From the NCBI GenBank assembly GCA_902562425.1, contig CACETF010000002.1, positions 1 through 64,000 on the forward strand: a stretch of DNA of 64,000 nt. The letters run 5' to 3'. Source of the DNA: Porticoccaceae bacterium (GTDB lineage Bacteria; Pseudomonadota; Gammaproteobacteria; Pseudomonadales; Porticoccaceae). Below the pieces are notes generated by a model. It saw only the letters and a list, made by a program, of their open reading frames with translations, searched no databases and was not told where the DNA came from. Positions 36,087 through 46,500 of the stretch are shown here, piece after piece (position 1 is the stretch's first letter; every line of letters starts with the position of its first letter). Position numbers and translations under genes: made by a program.

Positions 36087-37079
36087 CTACCTTATAAAAT
36101 TTAGTGAAGTCCATAAGATCCCATAGTAAACAATATATCCAATAAGGAATAGAGCGCCAACGCGCCTTGATATTGTTCCGGTGCCAATAATGTAAGTTTC
36201 TTTCGTTATTGCTTGAGCAACAAAAACAATAAGAAGAACGGTCATGAATGTCATGCTCAGGTAATCTCGTAAAAAAACTTCTGAGCTCAAATTAATTGGG
36301 GATATAGCGCCGGCAGCGCTCATTACAAGTAACAAATTAAAAAGGTTAGAACCAAAAACATTACCAACGGCAATATCATGATGGCCCTTTAGTGCGCTTG
36401 CGATTGAGGCGGCCAACTCTGGAAGACTTGTGCCCAATGCTATGATTGTTAACCCAATTACTAATTCACTTATGCCCAAGTATACGGCTACCTCACGCGC
36501 TCCCCAAACCGTTGTTTTGGCACTGACAAGAAGAACTGTTAGGCCACCTAAAAACCAAAAAATCGCAGTTTTAGTATCAATCTCGGCGGTGTCTGTTTCT
36601 GTTTCTGAAGCAGTTGCGTTATCTTTCCCTTTATATTTTACCACGGCTATCAGGAGAGGGATTGTGAGCATTGCGAGGAAAATACTTTCCATGCGTCCCA
36701 ATACGCCATCAAAAAGACAGAATCCTACAATTAAAGTTACCACCAAAAGCACCGGGCTTTCCTCGCGCAAAAGGTGATGCTTTACCGGAAGGGGGGCAAC
36801 AAGTGCGGTTATGCCTAAAACGAGTCCAATATTGGCCAAATTTGAGCCTATGGCGTTACCAACAGCCAATCTGCCAGCACCATCTATTGCAGCGTTGATG
36901 GATACAATTATCTCCGGTGCCGATGTACCAACAGAAACAATTGTCAGCCCAACTACCATTGGAGATATTCCAAGTTTTCTCGCAGCAGCCGCACTACCAA
37001 CGACAAATTTATCTGCTCCTAGCACTAATCCAGTGATGCCAAGGATTAATGCCATGATGGCTATAAGTAAAGTTGTCAT
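36087..37079 (-). CDS. yrbG: Calcium/sodium:proton antiporter, YrbG family
   Basis: A 330-residue inner-membrane protein of the CaCA exchanger superfamily with about ten membrane segments. The two inverted alpha repeats read GLTIVSVGTSAPEIIVSINAA with GNAIGSNLANIGLVLG, and GLTIIALGTSLPELAASIASA with GNVFGSNLFNLLLVMS. Upstream of kdsD, as in E. coli. In relatives the divergent mlaFEDCB operon starts next to it; here only mlaC remains on the other side. Confidence 0.93.
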   Translation of the reverse strand: MTTLLIAIMALILGITGLVLGADKFVVGSAAAARKLGISPMVVGLTIVSVGTSAPEIIVSINAAIDGAGRLAVGNAIGSNLANIGLVLGITALVAPLPVKHHLLREESPVLLVVTLIVGFCLFDGVLGRMESIFLAMLTIPLLIAVVKYKGKDNATASETETDTAEIDTKTAIFWFLGGLTVLLVSAKTTVWGAREVAVYLGISELVIGLTIIALGTSLPELAASIASALKGHHDIAVGNVFGSNLFNLLLVMSAAGAISPINLSSEVFLRDYLSMTFMTVLLIVFVAQAITKETYIIGTGTISRRVGALFLIGYIVYYGILWTSLNFIR

Positions 37080-37227
37080 AGGGACTCCGAAAACGGTAAT
37101 TGGTTTTTTTACAAGCGATGAAATGGTATAGTTATTCTAAGGCGTTGTCATGTTGGTGAAAGGGCTTTATTAATGAAAAAACCCTGAGTGAGATTATTAC
37201 ATATCTTAATTTATTGAGGATGATGAC

Positions 37228-37926
37228 TTGAAGAGCAATCAGTTGACTTTGGTATCAGTAGGTGTGGCATTTATCCTGTCATCTCCCAGTTCTTTCGGAG
37301 AATCTGAAAGAGAGACTAAGGAAATTTTTCCTGAGAGATCATTGAAGGGGACAAAAGAAGTAAATGTGAAATCCATTGAAGGATACAAGAGTGACCCTTT
37401 TGATCTCATAGATACACTAACTGTTTCTCTACTAGCAATCATCTCGAATTATAAAAACGCTTACCCTACCAAGGAAGAGGTTTTTTTTGAAACAATCATG
37501 GCCCAAATGTCTCCGCATGTAGATTTCTGGCGTATGTCGCGTTCCGTTATGGGTAGTTATCGAACGGAAGCGACTGAAAAGCAGTTGTTGGAGTTCACTG
37601 AGGTGTTTCGAAAAAGCATGGTGGAAACATACGGCCGAGGTCTTCTAAGCTTTAACGATGAGAAAATCAATATTATAAATCGGCGTGAGATTTTAGCAGA
37701 TGAGGTCAGAGTCTCAGTGAAACAAGAGATTCATAGTTCGGGAAAAGTATATCCTCTTTCTTACTCCATGAAAAAAAATGAGAATGGAGAGTGGATAATC
37801 TCAAATGTCGTAATAGACGGTATAAATCTCGGTAAAACCCTCCGGAATCAATTTCGTCTGGCAGCACAAAAGAATAATGGAAATTTAGATGTTGTAATTA
37901 AAAATTGGTTGGCTGAAACTAATTGA
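37228..37926 (+). CDS. mlaC: MlaC-family periplasmic phospholipid-binding protein
   Basis: A 232-residue exported protein of the MlaC (Ttg2D) family, which shuttles phospholipids between the outer-membrane MlaA complex and the inner-membrane MlaFEDB importer. An N-terminal signal (about residues 6-23) precedes the domain with MSPHVDFWRMSRSVMG, FTEVFRKSMVETYGRGLLSF and NGEWIISNVVIDGINLGKTLRNQF. The start is TTG 37228 with GAGG nine bases upstream; the nearby ATGs are out of frame. The genes mlaF, mlaE and mlaD are not next to it and mlaB does not follow, which is unusual. Confidence 0.9.
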   Translation: MKSNQLTLVSVGVAFILSSPSSFGESERETKEIFPERSLKGTKEVNVKSIEGYKSDPFDLIDTLTVSLLAIISNYKNAYPTKEEVFFETIMAQMSPHVDFWRMSRSVMGSYRTEATEKQLLEFTEVFRKSMVETYGRGLLSFNDEKINIINRREILADEVRVSVKQEIHSSGKVYPLSYSMKKNENGEWIISNVVIDGINLGKTLRNQFRLAAQKNNGNLDVVIKNWLAETN

Positions 37927-37951
37927 ATATTGATGCTGAGATTAATTACTT

Positions 37952-38203
37952 ATGTCGATTGACGAACTGCATGCACTTTTGGAACGAGAATTTCATAAAG
38001 CTTATATAGATGTGAAGCATAGTGGGAATCATTACTCAATAACCGTTGTAGATGATGTATTTGTCGGTAAAAAATCAGTGCAAAGACAGCAATTGGTGTA
38101 TTCTGTATTACAAGAAGAAATCACCAGCGGATCCATACATGCTGTTCAAATCAAAACATACAGCAAGCAAGAGTGGCAGCAGTATATTTCTGATATGGGG
38201 TAG
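37952..38203 (+). CDS. BolA/IbaG-family protein
   Basis: An 83-residue BolA-fold protein (MSIDELHALLEREFHKAYIDVKHSGNHYSITVVDDVF as the N-terminal half, with the C-terminal VQIKTYSKQEWQQY). These proteins pair with monothiol glutaredoxins in Fe-S handling. The GNHYSITVV segment and the place just before murA match IbaG/YrbA of other gammaproteobacteria. It sits between mlaC and murA on the same strand. Confidence 0.9.
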   Translation: MSIDELHALLEREFHKAYIDVKHSGNHYSITVVDDVFVGKKSVQRQQLVYSVLQEEITSGSIHAVQIKTYSKQEWQQYISDMG

Positions 38204-38261
38204 AGTGCTCAACCTTTAGTAAGGTGCCCACAAAAAAGTCAAAAAATTCCTTAGGCATAAC

Positions 38262-39524
38262 ATGGAAAAATTAATTATCCAAGGTGGTACTTCACTGATG
38301 GGGTCTTTGGAAATATCTGGCTCCAAAAATTCTTCTCTGCCTATACTAGCTGCGACGCTGCTTTGTGATGGAAAGACAACAGTTGCAAATTTACCACATC
38401 TTAAAGATGTGACGACTTCTTTGGAGTTGCTGGGTTCTCTCGGGGTAGAATTAAGTATAGATGAAAACCGTTACGTGGAGGCAGATACGCGGACAGTTCA
38501 TAGTTTAGCAACACCCCCTGAGTTGGTCAGGAAGATGCGTGCTTCAATTTTGGTATTGGGCCCAATGTTGAGTAGGTTTGGGGAGGCTAAAATATCTTTT
38601 CCGGGTGGCTGTGCTATCGGCAATCGCCCAGTAGACCTGCACATAGCGGGAATGGAATCTTTGGGAGCTGAAATTTCAATTGAGGATGGATTTATTAAAG
38701 CCTCTCGCAAGGGGCGTTTGCGTGGGGCAACGATAATTTTGCCTTTTCCTTCAGTCGGAGCGACGGAAAACATTATCATGGCGGCCTCTTTGGCTGAGGG
38801 GACAACGCGGATAAAGAATTGTGCTTTAGAACCTGAAATTACTGACCTGATTAAGTGTTTGAATGCCTGGGGTGCAAATATTAGCGGTGCTGGAACCTCT
38901 TCGATAGTGGTTCAGGGCGTTAATAAAATGGACGGTGGTTTTTTTAGAGTGATGTCAGACCGTATAGAGACCGCGACTTATCTAGCCGCAGCAGCTGCCA
39001 CTGGTGGGAAAATTCGAACAATGAATGCCGACCCATCAAATATAAGCGCAGTGCTTGAGAAATTTCAAAAAACCGGAGGAGATCTAACTTATGGAGTGGA
39101 TTGGATCGAACTTGATATGCGAGGTAAACGCCCAAAGGCGGTAAATATTACGACTGGTCCTCATCCAGGCTTTCCAACCGACATGCAAGCTCAATTTACA
39201 GTCGTTAATTCTTTAGCAGTGGGGATTGCACAAGTCACGGAAACAATCTTTGAAAATCGTCTTACGCAAATACAAGAACTTCGTTGCATGGGAGCTAAAA
39301 TTGCTCTCAATAATAATGTGGCGGTTATTACGGGAGTTCCCAAACTTACAGGAACTCGTGTTATGGCTTCCGATTTGAGGGCGTCAGCTGCATTAGTTAT
39401 AGCAGGAGTCGCAGCGGAGGGAGAAACAACGATTGACGAAATTCACCACGTAGATCGTGGGTATGAGTGTTTTGAAGAGAAATTGCATCAGCTTGGTGCT
39501 AAAATCACGCGCTTACCGAATTAA
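38262..39524 (+). CDS. murA: UDP-N-acetylglucosamine 1-carboxyvinyltransferase
   Basis: The 420-residue enzyme that adds enolpyruvate from PEP to UDP-GlcNAc, the first committed step of peptidoglycan synthesis in the cytoplasm. ISGSKNSSLPILAATLL near the N-terminus is the UDP-GlcNAc contact, and the active-site cysteine is C117 in FPGGCAIGNRPVDLH, the fosfomycin-sensitive type. Later HPGFPTDMQAQF and DLRASAALVIAG are intact. It follows the BolA-like gene and precedes hisG, as in Pseudomonas. Confidence 0.97.
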   Translation: MEKLIIQGGTSLMGSLEISGSKNSSLPILAATLLCDGKTTVANLPHLKDVTTSLELLGSLGVELSIDENRYVEADTRTVHSLATPPELVRKMRASILVLGPMLSRFGEAKISFPGGCAIGNRPVDLHIAGMESLGAEISIEDGFIKASRKGRLRGATIILPFPSVGATENIIMAASLAEGTTRIKNCALEPEITDLIKCLNAWGANISGAGTSSIVVQGVNKMDGGFFRVMSDRIETATYLAAAAATGGKIRTMNADPSNISAVLEKFQKTGGDLTYGVDWIELDMRGKRPKAVNITTGPHPGFPTDMQAQFTVVNSLAVGIAQVTETIFENRLTQIQELRCMGAKIALNNNVAVITGVPKLTGTRVMASDLRASAALVIAGVAAEGETTIDEIHHVDRGYECFEEKLHQLGAKITRLPN

Positions 39525-39539
39525 CAAAAAGGGGAAATA

Positions 39540-40187
39540 GTGTTGCATACAGTTACATTGGCCCTGACAAAGGGGCGAATATTAAAAGAATCCCTTCCCA
39601 TATTGCGTGAGGCCGGTATCTGCCCAATAGAAGATATTTTCGATAGTCGTAAGCTAATGTTTCTGACAAACATCCAGCACTTGAGACTCTTGATATTGCG
39701 AGGAGTTGATGTGCCAACTTATGTGCAATTTGGAGCTGCTCATCTGGGAATTACCGGTAAAGACCAGCTTTTAGAGCACGGTGGGGAGGGATACTATGAG
39801 CCTCTTGATTTAAGGATTGCCAAATGCAGGCTGATGACTGCGAAGTTGCCGAACTCAGAAGTCAAACTTGAACGAACTGTTGTGGCGACAAAGTATGTCA
39901 ATGTGGCTCGAGGATTTTATGCGGGCTTGGGGCGCCAAACAGAATTAATAAAGTTATACGGCGCGATGGAATTAGCTCCATTGTTAGATTTGTCTGATGA
40001 AATAGTTGATATTGTAGACACTGGTAGTACGCTTGCCGCACATGGGCTTGTCGCTGAAAAGCTAATTGCTAACATAAGTTCTCGTTTGATTGTCAATAAA
40101 CTAGCAATGAAGGGTAATTTTACAGTGGTGAATAAAATTATTAATTCGATCAGGAATGTTGTGGGGTCTGATTATGAATCAAATTGA
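39540..40187 (+). CDS. hisG: ATP phosphoribosyltransferase, short form
   Basis: The first enzyme of histidine synthesis, joining ATP and PRPP. The 215-residue length is the short HisG type, which lacks the C-terminal regulatory domain and works with HisZ; no hisZ is in this window. Motifs are TLALTKGRILKESLPIL, FLTNIQHLRLLILRGVDVPTYVQFGAAHLGITGKD in two parts, and EIVDIVDTGSTLAAHGL for PRPP binding. GTG 39540 follows AGGGG by five to six bases. It overlaps hisD by 14 bases. Confidence 0.95.
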   Translation: MLHTVTLALTKGRILKESLPILREAGICPIEDIFDSRKLMFLTNIQHLRLLILRGVDVPTYVQFGAAHLGITGKDQLLEHGGEGYYEPLDLRIAKCRLMTAKLPNSEVKLERTVVATKYVNVARGFYAGLGRQTELIKLYGAMELAPLLDLSDEIVDIVDTGSTLAAHGLVAEKLIANISSRLIVNKLAMKGNFTVVNKIINSIRNVVGSDYESN

Positions 40188-41493
40188 TAAAATCAGAGTG
40201 CTCGACTCAAATGAGTCTGATTTTGACAATAAATTCCGTCAGATTTCCAGTTCGGAAATGGCCGTGAACGAGTCTGTTGATAATATCGTTGACGAAATCA
40301 TTCGAGCTGTGAGAGACGATGGAGACGACGCACTTTTAAAATATACTAATCGATTTGATGGAAGAAATTGCCGAAAAGTAAGTGATCTTCTTGTTTCCTA
40401 CGATAATTTGGAAAAAGCGAAATTGAAAGTTGATCAAAATGTTTTTGAAGCCCTGAAGTTGGCGGCAAAACGGATACAAGCTTACCATCAACGGCAAGTG
40501 CAGGAATCATGGCAGTATTGGGAGGAAGATGGGAATCTGCTTGGACAAAAAATTACTGCAATTGAGCGAGTTGGCGTTTATGTGCCCGGAGGAAAGGCAA
40601 GCTATCCGTCATCGGTACTGATGAACATTATTCCCGCGCGAATTGCTGGAGTTGATGAAATCGTAATGGTTGTGCCGGCGCCTAATGGAGAAATCAATCC
40701 AAGTGTTTTAGCGGCCGCTGAGTTAGTCGGTGTTGACGAAGTATGGACTATAGGGGGCGCACAAGCTGTCGCCGGTCTTGCATATGGTACTCAATCTTTG
40801 AGGAGAGTTGACAAAATAGTTGGCCCAGGAAATATGTATGTTGCTTCTGCTAAGCGTAAAGTATTTGGAAAAGTTGGATTGGATATGGTTGCTGGCCCCA
40901 GCGAAATAATGATTATATGTGATGGAGGGACCAATCCAGATTGGATTGCTATGGATCTCTTTTCGCAGGCAGAGCACGATGAGAATGCTCAGGCGGTATT
41001 GTTGTCATGGGACGAAGCTTTCATAAAGCAGGTGCACACAAGTATTAAGAAGTTACTGCCCGATATGGAGCGAAAAGAGATCATCGAAAAGTCTTTCTTC
41101 AATCGTGGAGCACTAATAAAAGTCAGAGATAGTGATGAAGCGGTGGCGCTCTGTAATCAAATGGCGCCAGAGCATCTTGAATTATCTGTTTCAGAACCCG
41201 AGGCATTACTTTTGCAAATTCGTCATGCCGGTTCTATTTTCCTAGGAAGGCACTCGGCAGAGGCGTTGGGTGATTATTGTGCCGGTCCAAATCATGTTTT
41301 ACCGACTTCGGCGACAGCAAGATTTTCATCACCTCTTGGGGTATATGATTTCCAAAAGCGCAGCTCCGTTATTTCTTGCACATCAAAAGGGGCTACTTTT
41401 CTTGGACGTGTTGCTTCAACACTCGCGCGAAGTGAGTCGCTAGAGGCACATGCCCGCTCTGCAGAATATCGAATTGAAGATAAGTGGTATTAA
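40174..41493 (+). CDS. hisD: Histidinol dehydrogenase
   Basis: A zinc enzyme that oxidises histidinol to histidine in two NAD-dependent steps, the last of the pathway. With ATG 40174 the product is 439 residues. YVPGGKASYPSSVLMNIIPA, GPGNMYVASAKR, DMVAGPSEIMII, DLFSQAEHDENAQAVL and APEHLEL with the C-terminal GPNHVLPTSATARFSSPLGV are all present. A TTG at 40156 would extend it into hisG and is not favoured. It precedes hisC on the same strand. Confidence 0.96.
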   Translation: MNQIDKIRVLDSNESDFDNKFRQISSSEMAVNESVDNIVDEIIRAVRDDGDDALLKYTNRFDGRNCRKVSDLLVSYDNLEKAKLKVDQNVFEALKLAAKRIQAYHQRQVQESWQYWEEDGNLLGQKITAIERVGVYVPGGKASYPSSVLMNIIPARIAGVDEIVMVVPAPNGEINPSVLAAAELVGVDEVWTIGGAQAVAGLAYGTQSLRRVDKIVGPGNMYVASAKRKVFGKVGLDMVAGPSEIMIICDGGTNPDWIAMDLFSQAEHDENAQAVLLSWDEAFIKQVHTSIKKLLPDMERKEIIEKSFFNRGALIKVRDSDEAVALCNQMAPEHLELSVSEPEALLLQIRHAGSIFLGRHSAEALGDYCAGPNHVLPTSATARFSSPLGVYDFQKRSSVISCTSKGATFLGRVASTLARSESLEAHARSAEYRIEDKWY

Positions 41494-41510
41494 AAATTAA
41501 AGGTGAGGTG

Positions 41511-42593
41511 ATGGGCGAGGGGGGAAACACATATTGGAGTAAATTCGTTAAAGATTTATCTCCATATGAGCCCGGTGAACAACCAGGCGACGAAAATGTC
41601 ATAAAATTAAATACCAATGAAAGTCCTTTCGGACCTTCGCCTGCTGTCCTTCAAGCAGTTAAAGCCGAATTGAATGATGACATAAGGCTATATCCTCCTT
41701 CAAATGGAGATCCTTTAAAGAAAGAGATATCAGAGTATTATGGGTTGTCTGAGAAACAAGTTTTTTTGGGTAATGGATCCGATGAGGTGCTTGCCCATGC
41801 TTTCAATTGCTTTTTCCGCAAAAAAAAACCGATACTTTTTCCTGAAGTAACATATAGTTTTTATTCCGTCTTTTGCAAATTATATGGTATCAAAAATCAA
41901 AAAATTTCGATGTCCGAAAGTTTAAATATAAACCTCGAAAAATATGAAGTCCCAAATGGAGGGATCATATTCCCTAACCCAAATGCGCCAACTGGAACGC
42001 TGTTGAGTTTAGATAATATTCGCTCTCTTTTAAAATTCAATACTGAATCTGTGGTTATCATCGATGAGGCGTATATTGATTTTGGCGGAGAAAGCGCAAT
42101 ACCCCTGCTTCAGGATTATAAGAATATTTTAATAACACACACATTATCCAAATCACGCGCCCTCGCAGGACTGAGAATTGGTTATGCGTTGGGTTCTAAA
42201 GACTTAATTGATGGTATGTATCGAGTAAAAAATAGTTTTAATTCATATCCCACTAGTCGTTTACAGATTGCAGCAGCAATTGCGTCATTTAAAGACGAAA
42301 ATTATTTTCAGGACAGTGTTAAGAAAATAATAAAGGGGCGAGATGATTTGACAAAAGGACTTCACGCACTGGGCTTTTATGTTATTCCATCTTTCGGAAA
42401 CTTTTTATTAGTCACTCATTCAGAGCATTCAGCTGCAGATATTTGGAGACGACTTCGTCAAGTTGGGATTTTGGTTAGACATTTCGATCAGAGCCCGATT
42501 TCAAATTATGTCCGGATATCCGTTGGATGTGAGATCCAAAACAAGGTACTTCTCGAAGCATTGAAAAAGATATTTGTTACCCACTTGATTTGA
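41511..42593 (+). CDS. hisC: Histidinol-phosphate aminotransferase
   Basis: A PLP-dependent class II aminotransferase of 360 residues converting imidazole acetol phosphate to histidinol phosphate. KLNTNESPFGPSP opens the fold; FLGNGSDEVLA, FPNPNAPTGTLL, VVIIDEAYIDFGG and the PLP lysine in THTLSKSRALAGLRIGYALG follow, then YVRISVG. ATG 41511 is chosen for the AGGTGAGG just upstream; a frame start at 41484 overlaps hisD. It is the last gene of the mlaC-bolA-murA-hisGDC run and converges on the degS-like gene. Confidence 0.95.
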   Translation: MGEGGNTYWSKFVKDLSPYEPGEQPGDENVIKLNTNESPFGPSPAVLQAVKAELNDDIRLYPPSNGDPLKKEISEYYGLSEKQVFLGNGSDEVLAHAFNCFFRKKKPILFPEVTYSFYSVFCKLYGIKNQKISMSESLNINLEKYEVPNGGIIFPNPNAPTGTLLSLDNIRSLLKFNTESVVIIDEAYIDFGGESAIPLLQDYKNILITHTLSKSRALAGLRIGYALGSKDLIDGMYRVKNSFNSYPTSRLQIAAAIASFKDENYFQDSVKKIIKGRDDLTKGLHALGFYVIPSFGNFLLVTHSEHSAADIWRRLRQVGILVRHFDQSPISNYVRISVGCEIQNKVLLEALKKIFVTHLI

Positions 42594-42608
42594 GGATCCC
42601 CTAAGGAT

Positions 42609-43745
42609 TTAATTTATCGTACTTATGCTGGGCCGAGTTCCTGCAATTGCTGTAACTTTAAAAGTCGCACCCCTTCGCCAAATTGATAGCTCAATTGGCT
42701 TGCCCGGTTGAACCTTTGAAATTTGCGTCATGCTTGTCTGAGGATTTAACACGCTGATGCCATTGATTTCGATTACAATATCGCCAGGAAAAAGATTTAG
42801 ATTGTCCGAGGGGCCGTTTACTGCGATCGCTCGGATTAACAAACCATGTCGAAGTGGAATTTTTAATTGCCTTGCTAGCCTAGGGGTCACAGGAATTGCA
42901 TCTAGCCCCAGCCACCCGCGAATAACAAACCCGTGCTGGAGTATCTCATTGAGCACATGTATCGCTGTTGAGGATGGTATTGCAAAACTAATAGAACCTG
43001 TGTTGCCAATGCTTGCGGTATTGATTCCTAGTAAGTTCCCATCAAGGTCAACCAGCGCTCCGCCTGAGTTTCCAACGCTTATTCCCGCGTCCGTTTGTAA
43101 AAAATTCTCGAAGGTATTTAATCCCAGTCCAGCTCTTCCGGTAGCGCTGATAATACCTTGAGTAACCGTTTGTCCGATACCATGAGGGTTACCAATTGCC
43201 AGCACTACGTCCCCAACTTCAGCAGATTCCGATTTTCCTATTGAAATTGGTTGTAAATTATCTAGATCAATCTTGAGTACCGCCAAATCTGTATCCGGAT
43301 CGCTTCCAACGAGTTTTACAGGTGCTGTTCTGCCATCGTAAAGCATGGTGAGTATCTTGTCCGCATCGGCGACAACATGATGATTCGTTAGAATGATTCC
43401 ATCAGCCTTCATTATCACTCCGGACCCTAGAGAAGTTTGCGGTACTTTAGCTTGGGTGACTAGACGTCCGAAAAGGGGATGTTTGGAAAGTGGATGATCA
43501 ATGCGACCTAAAGTCACTTTGCGAGTATAGATGTTGACCACAGATGGTGCCGCTCGGCTCACTGCCTGCGAGTAACTGGTATAGCCAGTTGTAACCATAA
43601 TTCCATCGGTAGGGTTGTGTGCTTGATGATTAGGATTTATTGTTATTTTGTTATGTAAAGATGGAAAAACAATAATTGTTACAAGAGCAATGGCTAAACC
43701 GAGCATTGCCGAGGTGGCGATTTTTTTGATTCTAGAGTCGTTCAT
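42609..43745 (-). CDS. degS: DegS/AlgW-type membrane-anchored serine protease
   Basis: A 378-residue periplasmic S1C protease with one N-terminal membrane anchor (about residues 11-28) and one PDZ domain (about 270-365). The triad is H123 in TNHHVV, D153 in DPDTDLAVLKID and S227 in VGNSGGALVD. A single PDZ domain separates it from DegP. Such proteases sense misfolded outer-membrane proteins and cleave RseA-type anti-sigma factors to free sigma-E. The position next to hisC matches algW of Pseudomonas; no rseA gene is in view. Confidence 0.92.
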   Translation of the reverse strand: MNDSRIKKIATSAMLGLAIALVTIIVFPSLHNKITINPNHQAHNPTDGIMVTTGYTSYSQAVSRAAPSVVNIYTRKVTLGRIDHPLSKHPLFGRLVTQAKVPQTSLGSGVIMKADGIILTNHHVVADADKILTMLYDGRTAPVKLVGSDPDTDLAVLKIDLDNLQPISIGKSESAEVGDVVLAIGNPHGIGQTVTQGIISATGRAGLGLNTFENFLQTDAGISVGNSGGALVDLDGNLLGINTASIGNTGSISFAIPSSTAIHVLNEILQHGFVIRGWLGLDAIPVTPRLARQLKIPLRHGLLIRAIAVNGPSDNLNLFPGDIVIEINGISVLNPQTSMTQISKVQPGKPIELSIWRRGATFKVTAIAGTRPSISTIN

Positions 43746-43884
43746 ATAAATTTTTCCTCCTTTAGTTTAGAATATCTAATTGGTCATGTCACTCGAGCAT
43801 TCATAGAGTTTGCAGAGGGCGCCCGCTCACTCAATTTCGTTGCGGTGTTTGTTGCTATGGACGCCTTAACTTTGGAGGGACACC

Positions 43885-44523
43885 ATGGCAAAACCAAAGA
43901 CGCGAAACTGGATCCAAAACCATGTGAAAGATCCGCACGTAAAAAAAAGTAAGAGTGAGGGATACAGATCAAGAGCAAGTTACAAGCTCCTTCAGATTGA
44001 TGAAAAGGACAAACTTTTAAGACTCGGCATGACAGTTGTGGATTTAGGAGCTGCCCCGGGTGGTTGGAGCCAAGTGGCTTCTAGAGCTGTAGGAAAAAAG
44101 GGTCTGGTGCTGGCAGTAGATCTCTTGCCTTTTAAGTCAATTCCTGGCGTGCGTGCTATAAAGGGCGACATTGCAGACGATAGAGTTGTAAAGCGGCTGC
44201 AAGGTTTGATGGATATGAAGCGAGCTGATCTAATAATGTCAGATATGGCTCCCAACTTGGCGGGTATCGGCGATATCGACGGCCCGAAAATAATGGATTT
44301 AGCGAATTTGACAATGGTCGTCTGCGAAAAAGTTTTAAAAAAGGAAGGATTTTTGGTTGTGAAATTATTCCATCATGAGGAGGTACATGGATTTGTGCGA
44401 AGGCTTAGAACAGTGTTTAATACTTTAAAAATTAGGAAACCAGCGTCATCGCGTGCAAGCTCATCAGAGTTTTACGTTGTGGCGAAGGGATATAAAGGGT
44501 GTGTGAGGTGTTGTTATGAATGA
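43885..44523 (+). CDS. rlmE: 23S rRNA (uridine-2'-O)-methyltransferase RlmE
   Basis: A 212-residue SAM methyltransferase (FtsJ/RrmJ) modifying U2552 of 23S rRNA in late 50S assembly. It has [13 protein letters not shown] with the first catalytic lysine, the SAM loop [28 protein letters not shown] with the aspartate, [11 protein letters not shown] with the second lysine, and [15 protein letters not shown] with the glutamate. GGAGGG stands before the ATG. It overlaps ftsH by eight bases. The divergent yhbY gene usual in other genomes is not seen. Confidence 0.96.
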   Translation: MAKPKTRNWIQNHVKDPHVKKSKSEGYRSRASYKLLQIDEKDKLLRLGMTVVDLGAAPGGWSQVASRAVGKKGLVLAVDLLPFKSIPGVRAIKGDIADDRVVKRLQGLMDMKRADLIMSDMAPNLAGIGDIDGPKIMDLANLTMVVCEKVLKKEGFLVVKLFHHEEVHGFVRRLRTVFNTLKIRKPASSRASSSEFYVVAKGYKGCVRCCYE

Positions 44524-46423
44524 TTTGGCTAAAAACTTAGTTGTTTGGCTCGTTCTTGCTGCGGTACTGCTGTCTGTCTTTAACAGTTTTTCACCACCGC
44601 CATCAGATAATAGTTTGGGATATTCCGATTTCGTTGTGGACGTGCAGAATGAGCGTGTTGCCGCCGTAGTAATTGAGGGACTTATTATTGATGGAGAGCG
44701 TAGGGACGGAACAAAATTTCGAACTGTTCTCCCTACAATAGGCGATCAAGGGCTTATGGACGACTTACTCAATCATAACGTAAAAATTATCGCTCGGGAG
44801 CCGGAAGCACCAAGCCTGATTTCACAACTATTAGTTGCTGCATTTCCAATTCTTCTGATTCTCGGAATCTTCATGTTTTTTATGCGGCAAATGCAGGGCG
44901 GCAGCGGCGGCAAGGGCGGGCCGATGAGCTTTGGAAAGAGCAAGGCAAAGTTACTTACGGGAGATCAAATTAACACTACCTTTGCTGATGTCGCTGGGGT
45001 TGATGAGGCTAAGGAGGATGTGGGTGAGTTAGTTGAATTTTTGAGCGATCCTTCAAAATTTCAACGGCTTGGCGGAAGAATTCCAAAGGGTGTTCTCATG
45101 GTCGGCCCTCCCGGCACCGGAAAAACTTTACTTGCCAAAGCTATCGCTGGAGAAGCACAGGTGCCATTTTTCTCCATATCGGGTTCAGATTTCGTTGAGA
45201 TGTTTGTTGGTGTTGGGGCGTCAAGAGTTCGAGATATGTTTGAGCAAGCGAAACGTCAGGCGCCTTGCATAATCTTCATCGACGAAATAGATGCTGTTGG
45301 CCGACATCGAGGAGGCGGTTACGGAGGAGGTAACGATGAAAGAGAACAAACCCTGAACCAATTACTGGTGGAGATGGATGGATTTGAAGGCACGGAAGGG
45401 GTCATTGTAATTGCTGCGACTAACCGCCCAGACGTCCTTGATAAGGCTTTATTGCGTCCAGGAAGATTCGACCGGCAGGTTTATGTTGGCTTACCAGACA
45501 TTCGAGGTCGAGAACAAATACTCCGAGTACACTCAAGAAAGGTTCCTTTAGAAGACTCGGTAGAGTTAAACGTCTTAGCTAGGGGTACTCCCGGATTTTC
45601 CGGTGCTGACTTGGCTAATCTGGTGAATGAGGCTGCCTTGTTCGCGGCGCGGGGTGATCGGCGTCTGGTAGCGATGGCAGAGTTTGAGAAGGCTCGAGAT
45701 AAAATAATGATGGGTGCAGAGCGCCGTTCCATGGTGATGTCAGACAAAGAAAAAATTAATACGGCCTATCATGAGGCTGGACACGCAATTATCGGTCGGT
45801 TAGTGCCTGAACATGACCCGGTCCACAAAGTTACCATCATTCCCAGGGGAAGGGCCTTGGGAGTAACTCAGTACTTGCCGGAGGAGGATCGTTACAGCAT
45901 GAGCAAAAGACAGATCTTCGGACAACTTTGCAGCCTTTTTGGCGGACGTATTGCTGAGGAGCTCGTAGGCGGTTTTGAGGGTGTCACTACTGGAGCCCAA
46001 AACGATATTGAACGAGCGACTCAAATGGCTCGGAACATGGTAACGAAGTGGGGATTGACTGAGAGAATGGGTCCTGTTTTGTACGGCGAAGATGAATCGC
46101 AAGCTCCTGGAGGAGGTAACACCCATTATTCAGAGGATACTTCAAGGGAAATAGATGAAGAAGTACGGCTCATTTTGGACAGCGCTTACGTAAGATCAAA
46201 AGCGCTCTTAGAGGAGCATAGAGACGTGCTCGAGTCTATGAAGGACGCTTTGATCGAATATGAGACAATTGACGCTGAACAAGTGGACGACTTGATGCAA
46301 CGAATTCCCGTGCGCCCACCAAAGCATTGGGACGATGATGATAAAGGTGGAATATCTGGTAACGAAGCCGAGGTAAGCAACGATTCCTCAGACGCTATTG
46401 GCCCGGCGGTAGAGCAAGTATAG
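44516..46423 (+). CDS. ftsH: ATP-dependent zinc metalloprotease FtsH
   Basis: The essential membrane AAA+ protease that degrades LpxC, misassembled membrane proteins and others. Two membrane segments (about residues 8-24 and 101-123) frame a periplasmic domain. Walker A GPPGTGKT (197-204), Walker [13 protein letters not shown], the [24 protein letters not shown] and the zinc site HEAGH (419-423) are intact, with the third ligand region [10 protein letters not shown] downstream. Length (635) matches E. coli (644). The tail is acidic. It overlaps rlmE and is followed by folP. Confidence 0.98.
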   Translation: MNDLAKNLVVWLVLAAVLLSVFNSFSPPPSDNSLGYSDFVVDVQNERVAAVVIEGLIIDGERRDGTKFRTVLPTIGDQGLMDDLLNHNVKIIAREPEAPSLISQLLVAAFPILLILGIFMFFMRQMQGGSGGKGGPMSFGKSKAKLLTGDQINTTFADVAGVDEAKEDVGELVEFLSDPSKFQRLGGRIPKGVLMVGPPGTGKTLLAKAIAGEAQVPFFSISGSDFVEMFVGVGASRVRDMFEQAKRQAPCIIFIDEIDAVGRHRGGGYGGGNDEREQTLNQLLVEMDGFEGTEGVIVIAATNRPDVLDKALLRPGRFDRQVYVGLPDIRGREQILRVHSRKVPLEDSVELNVLARGTPGFSGADLANLVNEAALFAARGDRRLVAMAEFEKARDKIMMGAERRSMVMSDKEKINTAYHEAGHAIIGRLVPEHDPVHKVTIIPRGRALGVTQYLPEEDRYSMSKRQIFGQLCSLFGGRIAEELVGGFEGVTTGAQNDIERATQMARNMVTKWGLTERMGPVLYGEDESQAPGGGNTHYSEDTSREIDEEVRLILDSAYVRSKALLEEHRDVLESMKDALIEYETIDAEQVDDLMQRIPVRPPKHWDDDDKGGISGNEAEVSNDSSDAIGPAVEQV

Positions 46424-46500
46424 CAATTCAGCTTTGGACGCGTCGGTTCTAACCTTGGGACATGGATTTATTGCACAAATAGCGGGTTAAAAGCAAAAAC

